Below, in pieces: positions 5,240-6,997 of a stretch of 6,997 bases of DNA. The stretch comes from Desulfoplanes sp. Its GTDB lineage: Bacteria > Desulfobacterota > Desulfovibrionia > Desulfovibrionales > Desulfomicrobiaceae. A program made the translations under genes and the position numbers. Positions within the stretch are counted from its first letter, which is position 1, and the number at the start of each line of letters is the position of its first letter. The notes under the pieces were generated by a model. The model made no database searches. It was not told the DNA's origin and saw nothing but the letters and a program-made list of their open reading frames with translations. The stretch is from assembly GCA_028708105.1 (NCBI GenBank), contig JAQVZR010000094.1, positions 1-6,997 on the forward strand, given 5' to 3'.

Positions 5240-6997
5240 GAATTGATGGTCTCGACCTGATTGCCTTTGGTAAATTCACGGATACATCGCTGGATCTTTC
5301 CCAGGGAACAGCAGGACTGCATGTGATCTATGGGGAAAATGAGGCGGGCAAGAGCACGTCATTGCGGGCTCTTATTGCGTGGCTTTTTGGTATCCCTGCT
5401 CGTACAAATGACAACTTCCTGCACCCCAACCCGCAACTGCGGATCGGGGGGAAACTTCGGCTGGCAAACGGACAAGAGTTTTCTTTTGTACGCAGAAAAG
5501 GTCTAAAGGGCACTCTTCTTGAGCCTGGTAGCGATAGCGTGCTCGATGATTCGGCATTGTCGCCGTTTTTACCGGCAGGCATTGATGAGGCATTGTTTAA
5601 AAATCTGTATGGCATAGACCATACTCGGCTGATAGCCGGTGGTCAGGAGCTGTTGGACCAATCAGGCGACCTCGGGCAGGTCCTGTTCAGCGCAGCGGTT
5701 GGCACGGCGGGGCTCCGTGATATAGTATCAGAACTGCAGCGTGGTGCCGAAGAATTTTTTAAGCCCAGGGCGTCTAAGACGGTCGTGAACCAGGCATTGT
5801 CCTCTTACAAAGACGCTCTTAAGCGTATCAAAGAGGCGAGTCTTCCCGTCGCTGAATGGAAAAAACTGCAAAAAAATCTTCGTGATATTCTTTCGGATAT
5901 TAGAGAGATAGAAAAAACTATCAGCAATAAAAACAAAGAAAAGAGCCGTCTGGATCGCCTGGGGCGCGTGAAAGGTGCTTTGGCGGAACGTCGTGCTGTA
6001 TTAGATCATCTTGAACTGATGATTGGCGTATTGCTGCTGCCCGAAGATTTTGACGAAAAACGAAAAGTTGCCATTGGTAATCTGCAAACGGCCAGTGAGG
6101 TGCAAGAAAGGGCAGAAGCAAAGTTGTCTCTCTTGAAGCAGGAAGCAGCATCTCTCAATGTGCGCAACGAATTGCTGGAGAATGAAGATGTCATTTTGGC
6201 CATGTATAAAGAGTTGGGGGCTGTTGAGAAAATACTCAAAGATCGGCCCCAGCAGGATGGTCAACGACGTTTATTGCGTAATGAGGCTGAAAAATTATTA
6301 AAAGGTGTACGTCCTGATCTCGCTCTTAACAATGCGGACCAGCTGCGGGTCCTTCTCAATCATAAAAAATGGATTGCTGGCCTGGCAAAGCAACATGGTC
6401 TTTTGAAACAGAAAAAGGAAACGGCGGATGCCCGCTTACGAGAGATTGAAGACGAACAGAAAGCGATGACGGCGGTATGTGCTGAACAACGTCCATCTGT
6501 CCTTGATTTGAACGGATTGAATGCGACGATTGCAGCGGCCCGCAAAACCGGTGACCTTGAACATCGGCTGGATGTTTCCCAAAAACGGGCTGGGCAGGAC
6601 GCGGTTACCTGCGAGAGTGAACTTCTCCGGCTTGGGCGATTTTCCGGCACTATCAAGACGTTATCAAAAATTGCTTTGCCCGTGTCTGAGACCTTGGATC
6701 GATTTGAGAAAAAATTTGAATTTCTGACGGATACAGTCCGAGAGGGTGAACGCAAATACAGGGAATTGGACGACGAGAAGAAGCACGCAGTGCAAGAATT
6801 GGAATCGCTGTTGTCGAAAAACGATGTTTTGACCATTGCCCAGCTTGAAGAATCACGGGAGAGCCGTGATAGGGGATGGGGACTGATCAAACGTAAATAT
6901 ATTGAACACGAAGATGCTGAGCAGGACATCGATGCATTCACTTCAGGCGGCAATCTCTCCGTGCTCTATGAGCAAAAGGTGGAAGCCGCAGATCATG
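5236..6997 (+). CDS. YhaN-type AAA/SMC-like coiled-coil ATPase, N-terminal part (cut by window edge)
   Basis: The frame is open for 587 codons to the right edge; family members usually run to about 1,000 residues or more. The N-terminal head begins MRIDGLDLIAFGKF, like RecF/SMC/Rad50 heads, and carries the Walker A GENEAGKST (33-41). The conserved LYGIDH (124-129) and GGQELL...GDLGQVLFSAA (135-154) follow, a stretch typical of YhaN-like ATPases. From about 185 onward the sequence is charged and heptad-like, as expected for the ascending coiled coil. RESRDRGWGLIKRKY (541-555) is another YhaN-like element. Only two cysteines are visible (about 415 and 459) and no CxxC zinc hook. The signature, Walker B and second half of the head must lie outside the window. 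Start: ATG overlapping the upstream stop, with GGGAGGT five bases before it. It likely powers DNA tethering or end processing with the upstream nuclease. Confidence 0.92.
   Translation, partial: MRIDGLDLIAFGKFTDTSLDLSQGTAGLHVIYGENEAGKSTSLRALIAWLFGIPARTNDNFLHPNPQLRIGGKLRLANGQEFSFVRRKGLKGTLLEPGSDSVLDDSALSPFLPAGIDEALFKNLYGIDHTRLIAGGQELLDQSGDLGQVLFSAAVGTAGLRDIVSELQRGAEEFFKPRASKTVVNQALSSYKDALKRIKEASLPVAEWKKLQKNLRDILSDIREIEKTISNKNKEKSRLDRLGRVKGALAERRAVLDHLELMIGVLLLPEDFDEKRKVAIGNLQTASEVQERAEAKLSLLKQEAASLNVRNELLENEDVILAMYKELGAVEKILKDRPQQDGQRRLLRNEAEKLLKGVRPDLALNNADQLRVLLNHKKWIAGLAKQHGLLKQKKETADARLREIEDEQKAMTAVCAEQRPSVLDLNGLNATIAAARKTGDLEHRLDVSQKRAGQDAVTCESELLRLGRFSGTIKTLSKIALPVSETLDRFEKKFEFLTDTVREGERKYRELDDEKKHAVQELESLLSKNDVLTIAQLEESRESRDRGWGLIKRKYIEHEDAEQDIDAFTSGGNLSVLYEQKVEAADH

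Noticed and set aside
6360..6953. 197-codon minus-strand frame, very serine-rich
   Set aside because: The serine-rich composition is the expected antisense shadow of a Glu/Lys/Leu-rich coiled coil.
5236..6997. Rad50/SbcC zinc hook in the ATPase
   Set aside because: Only two isolated cysteines are visible and no CxxC; the apex of the coil may lie beyond the window.

Overview
The window looks like ordinary chromosome of a Gram-negative, probably anaerobic or microaerophilic proteobacterium of moderate GC content. The gene mix is an HrpB helicase, a Tpx peroxidase, a chemoreceptor with a PAS domain and almost no periplasmic part, and a YhaO/YhaN-type nuclease-ATPase pair. A member of the Desulfovibrionales or a related sulfate reducer would fit. 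That placement is an inference from gene content and protein flavour, not from a marker gene.

Layout, left to right. Bases 1-561 (minus) hold the N-terminal 187 codons of the DExH helicase HrpB; the rest lies beyond the left edge. Bases 615-653 are a strong intrinsic terminator for the next gene. Bases 690-1205 (minus) are tpx, a 171-residue atypical 2-Cys thiol peroxidase with a good Shine-Dalgarno and a sigma70-type promoter at 1276-1304. Bases 1305-1652 carry no convincing gene but contain a short REP-like palindrome and a degenerate second copy. Bases 1653-1686 are the terminator, and 1695-1771 the gene (minus), of tRNA-Arg(ACG), which appears to have its own promoter at 1783-1811. Bases 1863-3440 (minus) encode a methyl-accepting chemotaxis protein of 525 residues. 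Bases 3441-3967 are a long non-coding gap between divergent genes. From 3968 to the right edge, on the plus strand, is a two-gene operon: a SbcD/YhaO-type metallophosphoesterase (423 residues), then a YhaN-type coiled-coil ATPase that overlaps it by four bases (ATGA) and runs off the window after 587 codons.

Functionally these are separate small units. HrpB handles RNA or ribonucleoprotein remodelling, Tpx detoxifies peroxide in the cytosol, and the chemoreceptor feeds cytoplasmic or redox information to CheA. The nuclease/ATPase pair very likely forms an SbcCD/Rad50-Mre11-like DNA-processing complex. I found no CRISPR array, transposase, phage gene or clear novel system. The more interesting items are the cysteine-rich PAS chemoreceptor, the nuclease-ATPase pair with its structured upstream region, and the REP-like palindromes.
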